NCBI RefSeq assembly: GCF_047496725.1
Contig: NC_132976.1
Span: forward strand, 6,742,001-6,806,000
Origin: Anoplolepis gracilipes
Lineage: Eukaryota > Arthropoda > Insecta > Hymenoptera > Formicidae
DNA length: 64,000 nucleotides
Direction: 5' to 3'
This document shows, in pieces, positions 51,421 to 63,879 of this stretch. Position 1 is the first letter of the stretch; each line of letters begins with the position of its first letter. The notes beneath the pieces were generated by a model. The model was not told the DNA's origin. It did not search any database and worked only from the letters and a program-made list of their open reading frames with translations. The translations under genes and the position numbers were made by a program.

Positions 51421-52670
51421 AAGATATTTCACGGATTTCATAGTGTCGTTGCTATCGCATGTTACTCCTCTGGAGAACAGTTTTTTAGTTTCAAATATTT
51501 TCTTACATTGGATTAGACAAGTGTCAGTGAGATATATGTATTTTTGATAATATTTATTCTTATTACATTAATACAGTATATTTAGGGAAACTGAAAATTC
51601 TTATATATATATTATTAATAAATTATTTTTTTCCTCTGTTTATTATCTATGTGTTGTGAACACACAGAATGCATAATAGTAATATTTGTTATATATTAAT
51701 ATGGAATAGTCTACATGCAATATTAAAATAATCTATTAATACTATCAATTAAGTTTTAAATATTTAATGAAATTTTATATAATAATAATTTATCAACCGA
51801 TTGTGACTATCAATTAGGAATTAGTTGCGTTAGTTTAAATTATATTTTGATAAATTGTCAATTACAAAAAAATGAATCATGTAATTATTTGCAATTCTAA
51901 ATTTATTGACATTGTTATAAATTTTATTTTTAATGAAAAGAACTTTTGAATTTTCTTTTGAAAATTTTTGCGTTAATGAAACCTTTTGTCTAATTTTATA
52001 TTGATGAGGAATATCAAATAAAATCATACTGAGTTTGTAATTGCGGAGCATGCACAGCTGTTTTAAAAAGAGCAAAACAAATCCTATTGTTCTTGCCGTG
52101 ACACCAGCAAATATTTCTTAATTCACTCCGCATCGGCGCCGATTTATTTTCATTGGCGCATGCATTGCATGTCGGCGCTCCGACATACTCGTATACTACC
52201 GTTGTACATGGAAACTCGTATATAAATCATTTCTATCCACGTGCAGACTGCAATTCACGTCATCGCGATGACGAAACACCACGAATGCATTCTCCCTCTG
52301 TCGCGCGAATGTTCTTCATTTCCATGAAAAGAACCAAGTTCCCTAAAATTGAAAAAACTTGGTACTTTTTAAATTTATATTTTCAGAAGTATATTCAAAT
52401 TATTCTTACTGTATTATAATAATTATATCTTAATTTTTATTGAAAATTGTATTGCAAATGCTGATAAAAGTTGAATTTAAACAGTATAATTTTTTTCGAA
52501 TAACACAGAAAATATAAGTGTTTAACTTACAAATGATATTATACGTTTTTTGAAATATATTTTTTCTAATATATTCTTTTTCAGAAAATGAATACTTTAT
52601 TTTGCTTTATCGTAAACTCTTTCAATCTTGTTCTTAAAGATCTAAGGAGATTTTCTCCTGCTTGTTGCAG
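51421..52670. other. Intron immediately upstream of the dystrophin exon
   Basis: AT-rich, with a GC-richer patch at 52110-52330 that carries an 88-codon frame without support. The last 20 bases form the acceptor of the 52671 exon. Confidence 0.6.
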
Positions 52671-52843
52671 GATCTTCAGTCGGAAATCGAGACGCACCGA
52701 GACGTTTATGCATCTTTGAACGGCACCGGACGAAAATTACTGAGCTCATTAGCGAGTCAAGATGACGCTGTTATGCTCCAACGTCGATTGGATGAAATGA
52801 ACCAGAGATGGCATCATCTAAAGGCAAAAAGCATGGCAATCCG
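52671..52843 (+). CDS. Dys: Internal coding exon of dystrophin: spectrin repeat, helices B-C
   Basis: This exon encodes 57 residues plus two bases of an Arg codon. It starts DLQSEIETHRDVY, passes through a DDAVMLQRRLDEMN core and ends with a conserved Trp and KSMAIR. The layout (amphipathic helix B, an acidic turn, then an LQRRLD..N..W..L helix C) is that of a distal rod repeat of dystrophin/utrophin. The match to vertebrate dystrophin (DLQ.EIE.H.DVY, DDAV.LQRRLD.MN, KS..IR) is from memory, not from a search. The acceptor is a pyrimidine tract ending TTGCAG at 52670; the donor is CCG|GTAAGTG at 52844. The entering phase is 0 and the leaving phase is 2. Dystrophin links cortical actin to the membrane dystroglycan complex in muscle and neurons. 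An in-frame stop lies just inside the downstream intron, so this is an exon and not a complete gene. Helix A must come from an upstream exon or be missing in a short isoform. Confidence 0.93.
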
Positions 52844-55800
52844 GTAAGTGTACGAATTTATATTTTTTACACGGTTATTAATTTTTCCTTTATCAATATA
52901 AGATTAAAAATTATAAGCAAAAGACTAAAGTGCTGCTACTGCAGTGAATATGTAAGGCGCACAATGATATTTATAACAATGATATTCTCGCTCGTACTAT
53001 CGCAAAAGACAATTTTCGCGTACGAAATGGCGTCGTAAATCAACATGTTGAAAAAGGCCAACCCGGACTGGCTTTTTCGTCGAAAGAATAACTTCGAAGC
53101 GTACGACGCATTCATAGCGCAAAAATTCGTGATTCTCTCGCGCGCGTACAATCTCGCACCTCAATAATTCTTCAAAAAAGAGAGGGAGAAACAGAAAAAA
53201 TATATACGCATTGTATAAAATCACGAACCGTGACATACAGTGGGGAAAGTTTCGGCTTTTGATATGCGAACAATTTCAGAGATTCTTCTGTAGGATAGGT
53301 TAGCAAGGGGATGAATAGTGGGTTAACTCTGGGCTTCCGCGTTCTCAGCATGCCATTCTACTTTGATGGCATTACAGTTACATATTATAATAATATCTAC
53401 TGTGCAAAACAAAAATAGTCACGTGTGAAAAGAAAGATTGCGAATTTCTAAAGATTTTTATTACAAATTGATTTGTTCATTCGAATTAAAATATTTGTGT
53501 GGAAGAGAATGAAAACATAAAGTAATCTGTATTATGACGAATTATTTTTGTGCGTTTTAATAACACCGAAATTAATTCAGTTGTATATTGCAAAATAATT
53601 TCGTTATATGCTATTTACAAAATTTAAATGCTGTTTTTGTTCGCGAGTTTGTTCAGTTTGCGTTTGGTTCATAGGAAATCCTCACAGGATTTTCCGGTAG
53701 AAACTTCGAGAATTCGTGATCCAATTTAGTCTCAAACGTAGCGTAAACTTCTCTTCGACTGTTCGACTATGCAACCGTGGACTGCTAGAAAGTACATTGA
53801 ACTTTCACGAAAACCACATCCCAGTGCATTGATGTGATAGTAAAGCTATATAGCTTAACATGTGTTATTTTTATTTTGCTCGTTTCATGTTATGCTCATT
53901 CAAACCGGGACATTGTTGAGCACTGAAAGAAAATGTCGAGTGTAAGCTTCTTTGTCGATCTCGATGAAGAGCTTTCGCTGAAATCCTACTAAAATTTATC
54001 TGCAGGAATGAGGAAAATTCTTCTTTTCTTCAAAGAAAAGAGAGGAAATATTTATACCTAGATTTGAGATTTTCAAGCGTATACTTCTACCAAACAAATC
54101 TCTTACATAGATTTGCTTTGATAAAATGGCAATCTAAAAATGATAGGTATGTGAAAAAAATTATATTACATATACTAGATATTTAATATTTAAGACATTT
54201 ATAAGAATGTATATTCAAAATAGAATTTTCTTCGTGCTATCTTTTTGATGATTTTTTTATTTTCATTATTATTCATTAATTATTTGCAAGTAATTAAATA
54301 TTTCCGATACATTACATGTCATTCTTATTTATATTAATTATTATTTAATTTATTCGATCCGTAATACTTATTTAGTTTAGTTTATTCATAATTATTATTC
54401 GGTTTATACAATTTTAATATTTATAGCACAGAATCGATTGATCATTAATAATGATCTAGCGATGGATATTGATTGAACGATACAGCCCTTATGACAAAAG
54501 ACTTAAATAGGTCAGTTAGTACAAAACCACTGAAAATCTCGGCCATATGGCCAATCGATCGATTGACGCTTTTTGAAAACTTTCGCGGCAAATCCATTTC
54601 CGAAAACTTTGCCATAGTCGGTCGTAATCGGATTCCCCACGGAAACTTTACAGCGGTGTGTTAATTCTGGGCTTGAACATCGACTCTGAGATCCACTGTA
54701 AACTTTGCTCGGACAACTATGCAACGATGCGTTGTTGAAGGGTATCTGAATATTTCCGGGTAGAAAGTCTATGGTTTGATGATGTACATCAGAGTAAAGT
54801 TCTATCGATTAGTCAGTAATGTCGCGCGGCTCGCGAACAATTTTAGTCATTTACGTGGAATTTTGATTTCTTAATCAAAATTCATTATCAAATTTTAGGT
54901 TGTGTCGCTATTAGTCTACGTTATGGCAGTGTATCGACGAAATGTATTTTTAACAATTCAGCTAACAAAGAAAACAATAATTTGTGACGCTATAAGCTTT
55001 ATTTAATTTTCTATTTTAATTTCAAATATTTAATATTAGTTTAATCTGAATTTCTGCACACACACACACACATACACTGTTTATGTGAAGAAAGGATAAT
55101 TTTAAAAAATGTTGAAAAGTTAAGATTGTAGAAATATGTCTTTTTAAAAAGTTATTGTGCATTTTTTGAGAGAAGAGAGTTTGTCCGCTTCTATAAATTA
55201 TAAACATAAAAGAAACATCGCAGCTTCCATGATATATGGATCTCATAAAATTACAGTAACGAAGAACTATATGGATATATATCTGACAAATGAAAGCAAT
55301 TTACTTTTTATGTAGTTTTCTTACAGATCTCAATTTTATCTAGTAATATAAACAAAGGAACAGATATAGATAAAAACGAGATTTTTTAAAGGATATTTTT
55401 CTTTTAGTTTTATTAAGAGATATGACTGGGATTGAAATTGCCCGCGAACTAGATTATTGTATTTGGATCGAATTTCGTATATTGCTTTGAGCATCGTTGG
55501 ATATAAGATTATTTAGAATTATTTCAAAGAGATTCATTTATCCTCTTTTTCCCTATCTTGGGGTATAAGATTTATTTGCATATGTAAATAAATCTTTTAT
55601 CTTATCGAATAAATCTTTTATCGAAAGAAATATTATGGTATCAATTTTATTTTATATCATTAATGTTTTATACATATTGAAAAGTCAGAAGAGAAGAAAA
55701 TATTTATTTAACCATTTTATTCAAAAATAAATATTTAATGCACATAAAGAGAATATTTAAAGTTATTGTAATAAAATGATAAAATAATTATCCTTTGATT

Positions 55801-56879
55801 TTAATAACATCGGAAGAATAAACAATCATCATTAAAAAAACGTTTTTTGTACAAATTTATTTTAATTTAATCGCAAGTCAAAACATCTATTAGTAGAGAA
55901 AATAGGTACGACAGCATAAAGTCAGCTCTGTTAAGGTCAATTCCGATAAAAGACCGCACAATCAATCTCCATTAATTAGTCCGAATTACGGTGAGAAGCT
56001 TAATTACCGAAGAAATATTTGTGCAGGATGCGAACAACGAGAACGTTCTGTATGTATAGGTGGATAGAAGGTTTGCCTACCATATTTATCAGTAGCTCTT
56101 CATTCGTTTCCGTCTATCAATTTGTAACTATTGACTGGTCTCTCTCACTCCCGTGCTTTCTGTCTTTATATATATATATATATATATATATCTTTTCTAA
56201 ATCGTCCTGGCAGCACTTTAGTGGTTATCCCGCAATCAAGCCGCAAATGCCGAAACCGATAATTCGACGAACGATCGTTTTTGGCACAGGATTCAACGAG
56301 GTCGGGATACGGTCAATGTTATTTATGGGAAAATTTTTCAGATTAACCCAACTGTTATGGCGAGTGTGCGTGATAGTAGTTTTGTTTTTTTTTTTTACTT
56401 TTTACGAACTGAATTAATTATTTGAAAAATTGTCACCACGCATTTGCTTATACGTACATTAAACATGTAACATAAAATATACGATAAATATAACAAATCT
56501 TCTTAACTCATCAGATTTCCGAATTTACGCTTTAATGAGAATATGATAGATTATTTAATTATTAATGATATTATTTACTCTGAAAATAGAATTTATACGA
56601 GTTAAACGTGAACAAGCGTAAATTAAATTTTAAGCCAATCACTTTCAAATGGACTATATTTTCAATTATTCAATTTAAAGTTTAAAAAATCTTGATTTTT
56701 TTGTCATGCCAAATACATAATATTAAATAATTTGAAATTGCGGTACTTTATAATATCTATTGAAATTCTTGCAAATGTTTTGCGCCAAGTTTATGAAAAT
56801 CTATGATTCAGAGACGCTGTGCGTACAACAGGAATATGCTCTTTACGGACATGTCCAGCTCGAAGTAAACATTGCGATG
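52844..56879. other. Intron with small GC patches
   Basis: GC-richer patches lie at 53020-53370, 54480-54840 and 55980-56360. A near-perfect 30-bp palindrome lies at 55568-55597 (AAGATTTATTT arms around GCATATGT), a CA repeat at 55057-55072 and a TA repeat at 56167-56191. No exon of the next spectrin repeat was recognised. Confidence 0.5.
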
Positions 56880-58440
56880 ACTTATCAAAATGCACGTTAA
56901 GTGGATTTCGTGATCGATGCAGCCGTCGTTGTCGCGCTACTCTCGACGTAGATTAACGAGGATAAAAGTCCGGTTCGGCCGACTTTTCGTCGTCGTTACA
57001 TCCGCGCACGAACGATATTTTTTATTTTTCACAAGATACCGGCAACGGCAAGTAAAATCAATACCAAGAGGAGTAATTAGTTACCTCGACACGCACGCAG
57101 CCGACGACGGCGACAGCATCCGGCGGTCGGATACGCGGACTTTTCGGACTTGTCCAACATCCGGCGGTACTTTCCCGGCGCGCACCGGCATCCGGACGAC
57201 AAATAAAGGTTCACGAAACTGCGCGAGTATTTGTAGAGGTGATGACCGACACACACCGTCGCGTCCATCGCATCGCTCTTGTACAGTTCGAATCCCGCGA
57301 ACTTGTGTAACAATTGCTGGCGCGGTTTATCCCAAATGACCTATTGTTTGTGGCGAATAAAAAAAAAAATTGCACGCAAAAATTGGCGCATGTACAAGTT
57401 TCACCTACAAAAATTACGCCGCGCGAAATTATACCGTCGATTTACCGGTGATGCTATACGCACTGATATATTATTGGTTTATTTGAGTTTCGAGAAATGC
57501 GTGCGTTTCGAGGATATTTTTATGCCCTATATAAATTTTAAATTCTTGAAACACTGAATTTTATGCATGCTCGATTTGTTTATAACTCTACGATGATAAA
57601 TAGTGTGACTGCCAATTAATATTTTTTTCCATGGGGGCAACGGGATTGCGAATTTATTTACTGGCCAGCTGACGCGAGATTCAACAGCTCGATGGAAAAC
57701 ACGCTGAAATGAAAAAGGATTCAAGTGGCTGCGAAGCATAAACGTGTCCGCGCTCGATCGGAACGAATTAATATTCCATCGCGCTTCGAAGCGTCGATGT
57801 GTCGACGCGAAAAATCCGAAAGGCAGATGAGGACACGCTTGCCGTGTTTGCAAATGAAACGCATTCTCCGCAAGCTCCGAAAGCTCTAGATTTCACAAGA
57901 TGGCACATTTATGCATACGAGAAGGCAACTCCTACAGACGATGGTAAGACGCTGTGAAGTCTAAGATTTGACATTGCCCAAAAGGTCGTTAACGGGGAGA
58001 CATGAATCGGGAGGAATAATTATGGATGTCTCAGCTGTTCAAGCAGTCACGTGTATTACTGGCGCGTTTAGATAGTACGCAGTAGTGCGTTCACGCGTGC
58101 GTAGCACGCGCATCAAAGCGGACGAAGTTTCGGGAAAGGTATAGCGATGCACATTCGCTATCCTTGCACAATCAAAGATATCAACTTTGAGGATAGTCCG
58201 GAAATTCCGGCGAAGTGAATTTCAAGCGGATTGCTCGTCTAACCGCTACAAGAACCGTGTCTTTGCGAACTTACCACGAAGCACAGTGTAGTCATTATTT
58301 TCATCGGATTATTTACTGTGCAAGTCTACGTCGAAATAGTTTGCTTTTTTGCCCGAATAATATCGGATTTCCCTTTAATAATGCTGCCAGGATAAGGAAC
58401 AATCCTGCAATTTATCAGTAAAAAAAGAAATATAATCTCT
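56880..58440. promoter_or_regulatory. Pair of GC islands with open frames
   Basis: 56900-57340 is GC-rich and carries a 140-codon ATG frame on + (56917-57339), Arg/Thr/Ser-rich and without recognisable domains. 57640-58400 is a second island with a minus 108-codon frame (57527-57853) and a + frame ending at a donor-like GATG|GTAAGA at 57940. At this GC content frames of that length arise by chance, so they are treated as non-coding regulatory candidates. Confidence 0.25.
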
Positions 58441-58726
58441 CTTTGTTTTGTGAGATTTATCGTACATTCAATTTGAGATAAAACAATTATGTAAATATTT
58501 GACAATTATACATATCTGGCTATATAAGCAGAGAAAAATCTACATGTACATTCTTAAGTAAACCTTATATTATTGATTTTAAAGAAGATAACGATGTAAA
58601 ATCGATGGTCTTGATTCTACAAATACCTGCAAGCAATAGATTAAAATAATTTTCAATTTGATTAATGACGTTTTACTACAACCAAAATAACAAAGAGAAC
58701 TTTATGGATAATATATAATTTCAAGC

Positions 58727-58727
<1 letters not shown>

Positions 58728-58806
<79 letters not shown>
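58728..58806. repeat. (GA)39 microsatellite
   Basis: An uninterrupted GA repeat of about 79 bases at the left edge of a GC-rich block. Confidence 0.97.
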
Positions 58807-58808
<2 letters not shown>

Positions 58809-59430
58809 GCACAGTCGTATATCAGCAACCGTTTTCGCGTGTCTCGCGGGCGGATAAGTCGCGACGGCAAAAACATTCGCCGCGACACACGCTTGATCCA
58901 TCACCGAACTGAAACTGACAGCCAGATAATCGCCGAGTGATGAATCGCCGTTGAGTCTTATCAGCTGACTCCCCCGTGCATCGACGCTCATTCGCTGGCT
59001 TCGAACGAAACAGCAGAATTGCCCTGTATAGTTTGCTTGTTCTTGTTCGCTTAAGTTTTTTTCTTTCTCTTTCTCCTTCTCTCTTAGTAGTAGCAAATCG
59101 AAGGTTATTTTTACGCGATATCGCACGTGTGGTCGGGAAGACGTGAGGACGGCGGTGCTCGATATCGAAACGTACGACCGTAGCAGGAAATTTGTTGGAG
59201 TCGTTCAACGGACACACGAAGAACCGGACGAATGCGAAGGAAGAAAGAAGGGAGAAAGAAAGAGAGAGAAAGCGGAATCGGTTCGTCGATTTCCCACAAA
59301 ACTCGAAGCGATGGCGATGCCTTCGTGACCAGAACGCGAGAATACGAGACGGAAAAGCGAACCATACATAAAGATGGAAAGTTGGCGATAATAAGCGAAG
59401 GAGGAACGGCATTTATGGTCCTGCAATGGT
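58807..59430. promoter_or_regulatory. GC-rich block next to a GA tract, promoter candidate
   Basis: GC-rich with low stop density in nearly all frames. The longest is a minus-strand 196-codon frame (58822-59412), Arg/Ser/Phe-rich without a recognisable domain and overlapped by frames in other phases. A GA tract beside a GC-rich block is a typical setting for a GAGA-type insect promoter. This could be an internal promoter for a short dystrophin isoform, but no first exon was identified. Confidence 0.25.
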
Positions 59431-60640
59431 GTTGAGAAGTTCTGTCATGATATGGTATATGGTGACATAAAAAAACGGATATATCGTTGAATTAATAAAA
59501 TTGTACTCTCTTTTAAAAATAGAGTAATTTTAAGAACTGTATAAGTAAAGCTTATTAAGCTATACGCAAATTTTTTTCTTCATTTGTCTTTATTTGCATT
59601 TAAACAAGAATGATATCTAATGATAGATTATCTAAATTTCTTTCAGATTTATTCTGGATATATAGTGATTATTATAATATATATTTATATAAGTTTTCAT
59701 TTCTTTTTAAATATATATTATATAATTACACATAAAAATAATACGCATTACTTGCACAGCTGTATACGAAAAGATTAAAAAATGCAGCTGCTCACTTTGT
59801 TAATTAAAGATAAAAATTACCTAATCTATTAATCCGCATTTACTACCGGCAACATGCTGAATCCTATTATTCTCGGATTTATACCATAGAAATGTACGGG
59901 ACACATGACGTTTCCGGTATTCAAAAGCGTTCGCGAGCACGACATTGCGTCGACGACACCAACAACGACGTCGACAAATCTGTCGTGCATCGTCCGAAAC
60001 TTCCTTCCGGCATTTCCTCTCGTTCCAGCGAGCCGACTGTAACTTATTACCAGTGCCAGTCGGCTCGCTGGAACATATTTCCAACTGGTGTATCGCGGCA
60101 CGCAGCGATAATGCGAGCTTAAAGTATGATAAGGTGCAGCTTAATACTAATCTCAAGAAGATACCGTACCACACTGGGGTATCGCAGACGGCACCACGTG
60201 CTAAATGCAGCGAGCTTTATTTGATATCGTTATGCAAATAACCCAAGATCAGTTTATTCAGAGAAACTGTTAAACGATTCTTTGGAGAATCCATTTATCT
60301 TTAAGTAAATTTAATACTTGAACCTCTTAACAAATTTTTGTTATTTCATATTAATACGCGTATAAGGTTGTACATATACCATCATTGATATTATTAAAAA
60401 TATTTCATATGCTTGTCATTAACAATTATAATTTCAATTATCATAAGTGTAGAATAATATTTACATAAGATACATTTTAATTTAGCAATGTTATGTGCAT
60501 TTATTGCACTGTATTCATAATAATTTATACGTGTGTGTATATAAACTACGTGTATTTGTGTGAAAATTATATTTATATATATTTGTATATATTTTTTTTA
60601 TTAATTTTTTTAAGTTGAAAAATATTAAAATATCACAAAT
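59431..60640. other. Intron around the hairpin block
   Basis: AT-rich on both sides of the GC-richer 59820-60240 block. Overlapping open frames in the block (59821-60174 minus, 59945-60241 plus) have no homology or splice support. Confidence 0.45.
60022..60074. repeat. Perfect 18-bp GC-rich hairpin
   Basis: GTTCCAGCGAGCCGACTG (60022-60039) and its exact reverse complement (60057-60074) are separated by 17 bases. It lies in a GC-richer block (59820-60240). The stem is shorter than a usual animal pre-microRNA (about 30 bp) and pairing beyond it is poor, so it may be a structured RNA, a double binding site or a snapback. Confidence 0.9.
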
Positions 60641-61350
60641 GTACTCGGTATTATGAGGGCTGAGAGAATTAACACGTATCCGTATATTAAAGTGTTTGTG
60701 TTTAGCTTATCTATAGGACGGCAAAAAACAGCACGAACCCTGTTGGTATTCGCGAGCGCCCTTATTGCCAGGCATTACATTCTCTTCGCGCCAGATGCGA
60801 CACAACGTTTACTTAGTGACTTTAAATCCTGCGTATGCACTGCAGTACGGGCCGGACAATTTCGTATGAGCACAGGATTTCATTTATGAGGGTAATCGAT
60901 CGCGAGCGCAGGATTTTCTCCGTTAATCTCGATTTAAAAGCTGATCAGAATACGGTCGAGTCGCGTCGAACCCATTTTACAGATCGTGGAAATGACGTTT
61001 TGTTCGCAGAGATGTTAGTGTACTTGGATTATCATTGGAAAGCTTTTTCGATCCATTCCGTTGTTTCGAAAAATCGATGAAAGCATCCAAATAGCATTTT
61101 GCTGCAAATTGTTTTTGTATACGCGTGTTGTTTATTCGAATGAGATGTTTTGTTCTTGTGACAAATCGTAATTTACATTAAATAGTCATATTAATTACCG
61201 GGACTGTCTAACATTTATGGTAATTATATAACCTCAAGAATCCATAGAAGTAAAATATAGCTATATTCAAATATTGAAATATTTATAAGAAATTATATTA
61301 ATAACATAATCTATTAATTTATAATATTTTGAATTTATTGTCTCAAATTA
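60641..61350. promoter_or_regulatory. Small GC island
   Basis: 60650-61080 is GC-richer, with two overlapping + strand frames of about 80 codons and no recognisable product. 61081-61350 is AT-rich. Confidence 0.18.
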
Positions 61351-61700
61351 AAGGGTGTTTACTCCCTAGAAAAACATGAAAAATCTAGAATTCTCAGAGA
61401 TTTCTTTTCTATCTGGAAAAATCAGGGAAGTCTCATAGAAGTTTATTGAGATTCGGGGAATTTTTTCGAAAATTTTCTTTTTGATAATTTTGCTCTCACA
61501 TTATAAACAATCAGCCGTGTGTATAAAACTGGCGTCTTACTTTTTTTATTTTTAAACTGGCGTTTTATTTTCTTTTTTGTCTTTATTTTTAATAGTTTTA
61601 GAATTCTTGATAGATTAAACAAATTTCTGGCTATTAAACAAAAAAAAAGGCTTAGTGTCTCAATTTGAGACACCAAGTTCATATTGCTTACTTTGTTCGC
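61351..61700. mobile_element. hAT-like element fragment, 5' end
   Basis: It begins AAGGGTGTTTACTCCC, matching the terminus of the element at 23662, and follows that element's + strand for about 110 bases (ATTCTCAGAGATTTC, AGATTCGGGGAATTTTTT). Its inner part (about 61588-61660) is repeated in diverged form at about 63215-63281. A 9-bp-arm palindrome (GTGTCTCAATTTGAGACAC) lies near 61660. No opposite end with matching flanks was found. Confidence 0.6.
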
Positions 61701-63205
61701 TGATTTTTTAGCATTTCTTACCAAATTTTAAATGAAAATTCTACAATAGTTCTACAAAAAGTTCTCTATGCGTAAAAATTATAAGAATATTAAATTATCC
61801 GAGATGCTGGACATAAAAGTATCGAGATGAGATACTATCTCTGTTCGTATATATTAATTGTGCATATGTACAGAGAGCATTATTACTGCTTTTATGCATC
61901 TTATACATATTAATATATTTATATATTTTATACACGGAAAATGTGCTCCGATATGTGCATAAATTCATGTGTAAAGTATTAATGATTCTTTCTGTACATT
62001 CTACAAAGATGATAAATTACGTATTTATTCTATTGTTTATTAATGATTATGTATTTATTTGTGCATGAAAACATTTAAATAATATTCGTAAAGCAATACT
62101 CTTACATATATAATGTTTGTATGTATAATATTGAATAAAAATATCGCAAATATTATATATTCTAATTTTTGTCATTACATTTTTTCTATGTAGAGAAATA
62201 TCATTATTATATTATTTCGCGGAGCAAAGAATAAATTAATACATACAGTGCATATTACGAAAAAACAATATCGCGAATTATTTCTGGAATTATGCAGCAT
62301 ATTCGTACGGGTACGGATTGCATAGTCGCACAGCATCCACGGAGCCAGCCGGTCGAGCCGAATCGAGTCGTGATTGCCCTGTGTCGTCATTTTTGTTAAT
62401 TTTGACGAGTATCGCGTACAGACGTATATCCAAAGTGAATCAAGATTTAAATTTAGAGACAGGCTATAATCTCGAGATAGATTTATTCCGCATTTATTTG
62501 TCGCAACCAGTTTTGTAATCTTCGATCCTGTAATTGCGTCGTTTCGCCAGCATGTTCTCATATGCCGTTGCTTTTGCGCGTATTTCGGCGGTTATTTGCT
62601 TGATCGACGAACGTCGCGAGTTTTATAACATTATGAGGAGTAGCCGAGTGTCAACAGATATCCGCATAAATCAAAGGACATGTCTAATAATCGCGAATTT
62701 GTCGGAAATGGTGAGGGGGGGAAGGGAGAAGATCATCGCGAACGTGTCGGGAATGTTAAATTGAAGGACGGACGTTCGTTTCATTATACATTAATCCGCG
62801 AACAAGTACACACTGAATTTTTGTGTATGTATAAACGCTTTGCAGTGATTTTATTACCATTTGCGGGGCGATATGTAAGCGGGAAAATCCGACCGACAGA
62901 TTTCGTGTATTAATAAATACGTAATATTCATCGAAATATCGTATCGTGCAAAATGTCATGCGAGTGTTTTGTAAGTGCTTTCGACGGTGTATCAACGAAA
63001 GAGAAAATAAGCAGGCTTCTGAAATGGCATCGGTCTTTTTAGCATCAATCAGATAATTTATACGTATGAGGTAATTTATTACGTATTATTCGCGGAATTA
63101 ATCTTTTATCTCGATTATTACATAGCATATTTCGTATAATTCCATTTGAGTATGTGTGAAGCTGACATCTCACCTCATGGAAACTTATTATTAATTGTTG
63201 AGAGT
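61701..63205. other. AT-rich sequence and a GC island between hAT-like fragments
   Basis: 61701-62280 is AT-rich. 62290-62920 is GC-richer with overlapping frames on both strands (62175-62561 minus, 62534-62764 plus) and a G-run at 62713-62719. No product is recognised. Confidence 0.4.
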
Positions 63206-63879
63206 TTTGGTTTTATTTTTAATAGTGCTAAAATTCTTGATAAATTAAATAAAGTGTTGGCCATTAAAAGAATGGCTTATGGAAAAAAATCGGGGCAAAT
63301 TGAGAAACAACGTAAACTTGACGTTTTATTTTGTCCCGAGCAATTTTTTTGCTTTAATGGCAAAAATTATTCATTTAATTTGTAAAGAATTATTAAAATT
63401 AAAAATAAAGCTGGAATTCTCTATAATTAATGAGCTTCAATGAAGTGAAATACCAGCCTTCACACACACCAGTCAGCCAGCCTAACAAATTCCTTGAAAA
63501 AAAAAAATACATATATATATATAAAATATGTGTTTATATATTCAATGGCTTAATATTAAATATGAAGTATATATTCTTTGAAATTTTTAAGGACAAAGAA
63601 CTGAAAATTTTATACAAATAAAAAATGCTTATCTTGTGAAAATTACACAGTTTCTTTTTTATTTGCAAATCTAGCACCTAAAATTTGAGAGGTTCTATGC
63701 TTTTTCTTTGTCTGAATGAGAAACATTAGAAAATGTATGTAATAAAAAAAAATTATTTTAGAGAAAGTATTAAAAAATTTTGAAAATATTCTCTTTATTT
63801 GGAATTTTGATCAAAAATGTCTCAAAAATCAGGGAATTTTCAGGAAATTTTTTGACAAGATTTGAGTAGACGCACTCTG
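63206..63879. mobile_element. hAT-like element fragment, 3' end
   Basis: It ends GATTTGAGTAGACGCACTCTG, matching the right end of the 23662 element (GAATTTGAGTATACACCCTG), and carries the same AATCAGGGAATTTTCAGG words. A + strand frame (63146-63385) covers its start, with a basic ILDKLNKVLAIKRMAYGKKS stretch that could be a transposase remnant. Whether this and 61351-61700 are ends of one 2.5-kb element is unclear: flanking bases do not match, and both contain the same inner segment. Confidence 0.55.

Larger units (their letters stand above)
1..52670 (+). other. Dys: Upstream dystrophin intron(s), AT-rich with GC islands
   Basis: No spectrin-repeat, calponin-homology or other dystrophin coding segment was recognised on the + strand here, so this stretch is read as one or more introns upstream of the 52671 exon. 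Short exons under about 25 codons cannot be excluded by eye. Large introns with internal promoters are known for Drosophila Dys and vertebrate DMD. Individual islands, repeats and candidate exons are listed separately. Stretches not covered by another entry show only AT-rich, low-complexity sequence. Confidence 0.7.

Noticed and set aside
56019..56417. 132-codon + strand frame after a TTTGTGCAG acceptor-like site, as the next dystrophin exon
   Set aside because: The peptide has no spectrin-repeat pattern, includes a TA microsatellite and has no good donor.
57280..57300. GTTCGAATCCC resembling a tRNA T-loop
   Set aside because: The flanking five bases do not pair and no cloverleaf is possible on either strand.
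56917..57339. 140-codon + strand ATG frame
   Set aside because: It lies in a GC-rich patch where stops are rare, is Arg/Thr/Ser-rich without any recognisable domain, and lacks splice or homology support; a chance frame of this size is expected about once in the window.
57640..57940. Open + frame ending at GATG|GTAAGA as a dystrophin exon
   Set aside because: No spectrin-repeat residues, no convincing acceptor and no in-frame ATG.
58822..59412. 196-codon minus-strand frame, the longest in the window
   Set aside because: Low-complexity Arg/Ser/Phe-rich translation, overlapped by open frames in several other phases, beside a GA repeat; it looks like a GC-rich low-stop block more than a protein.
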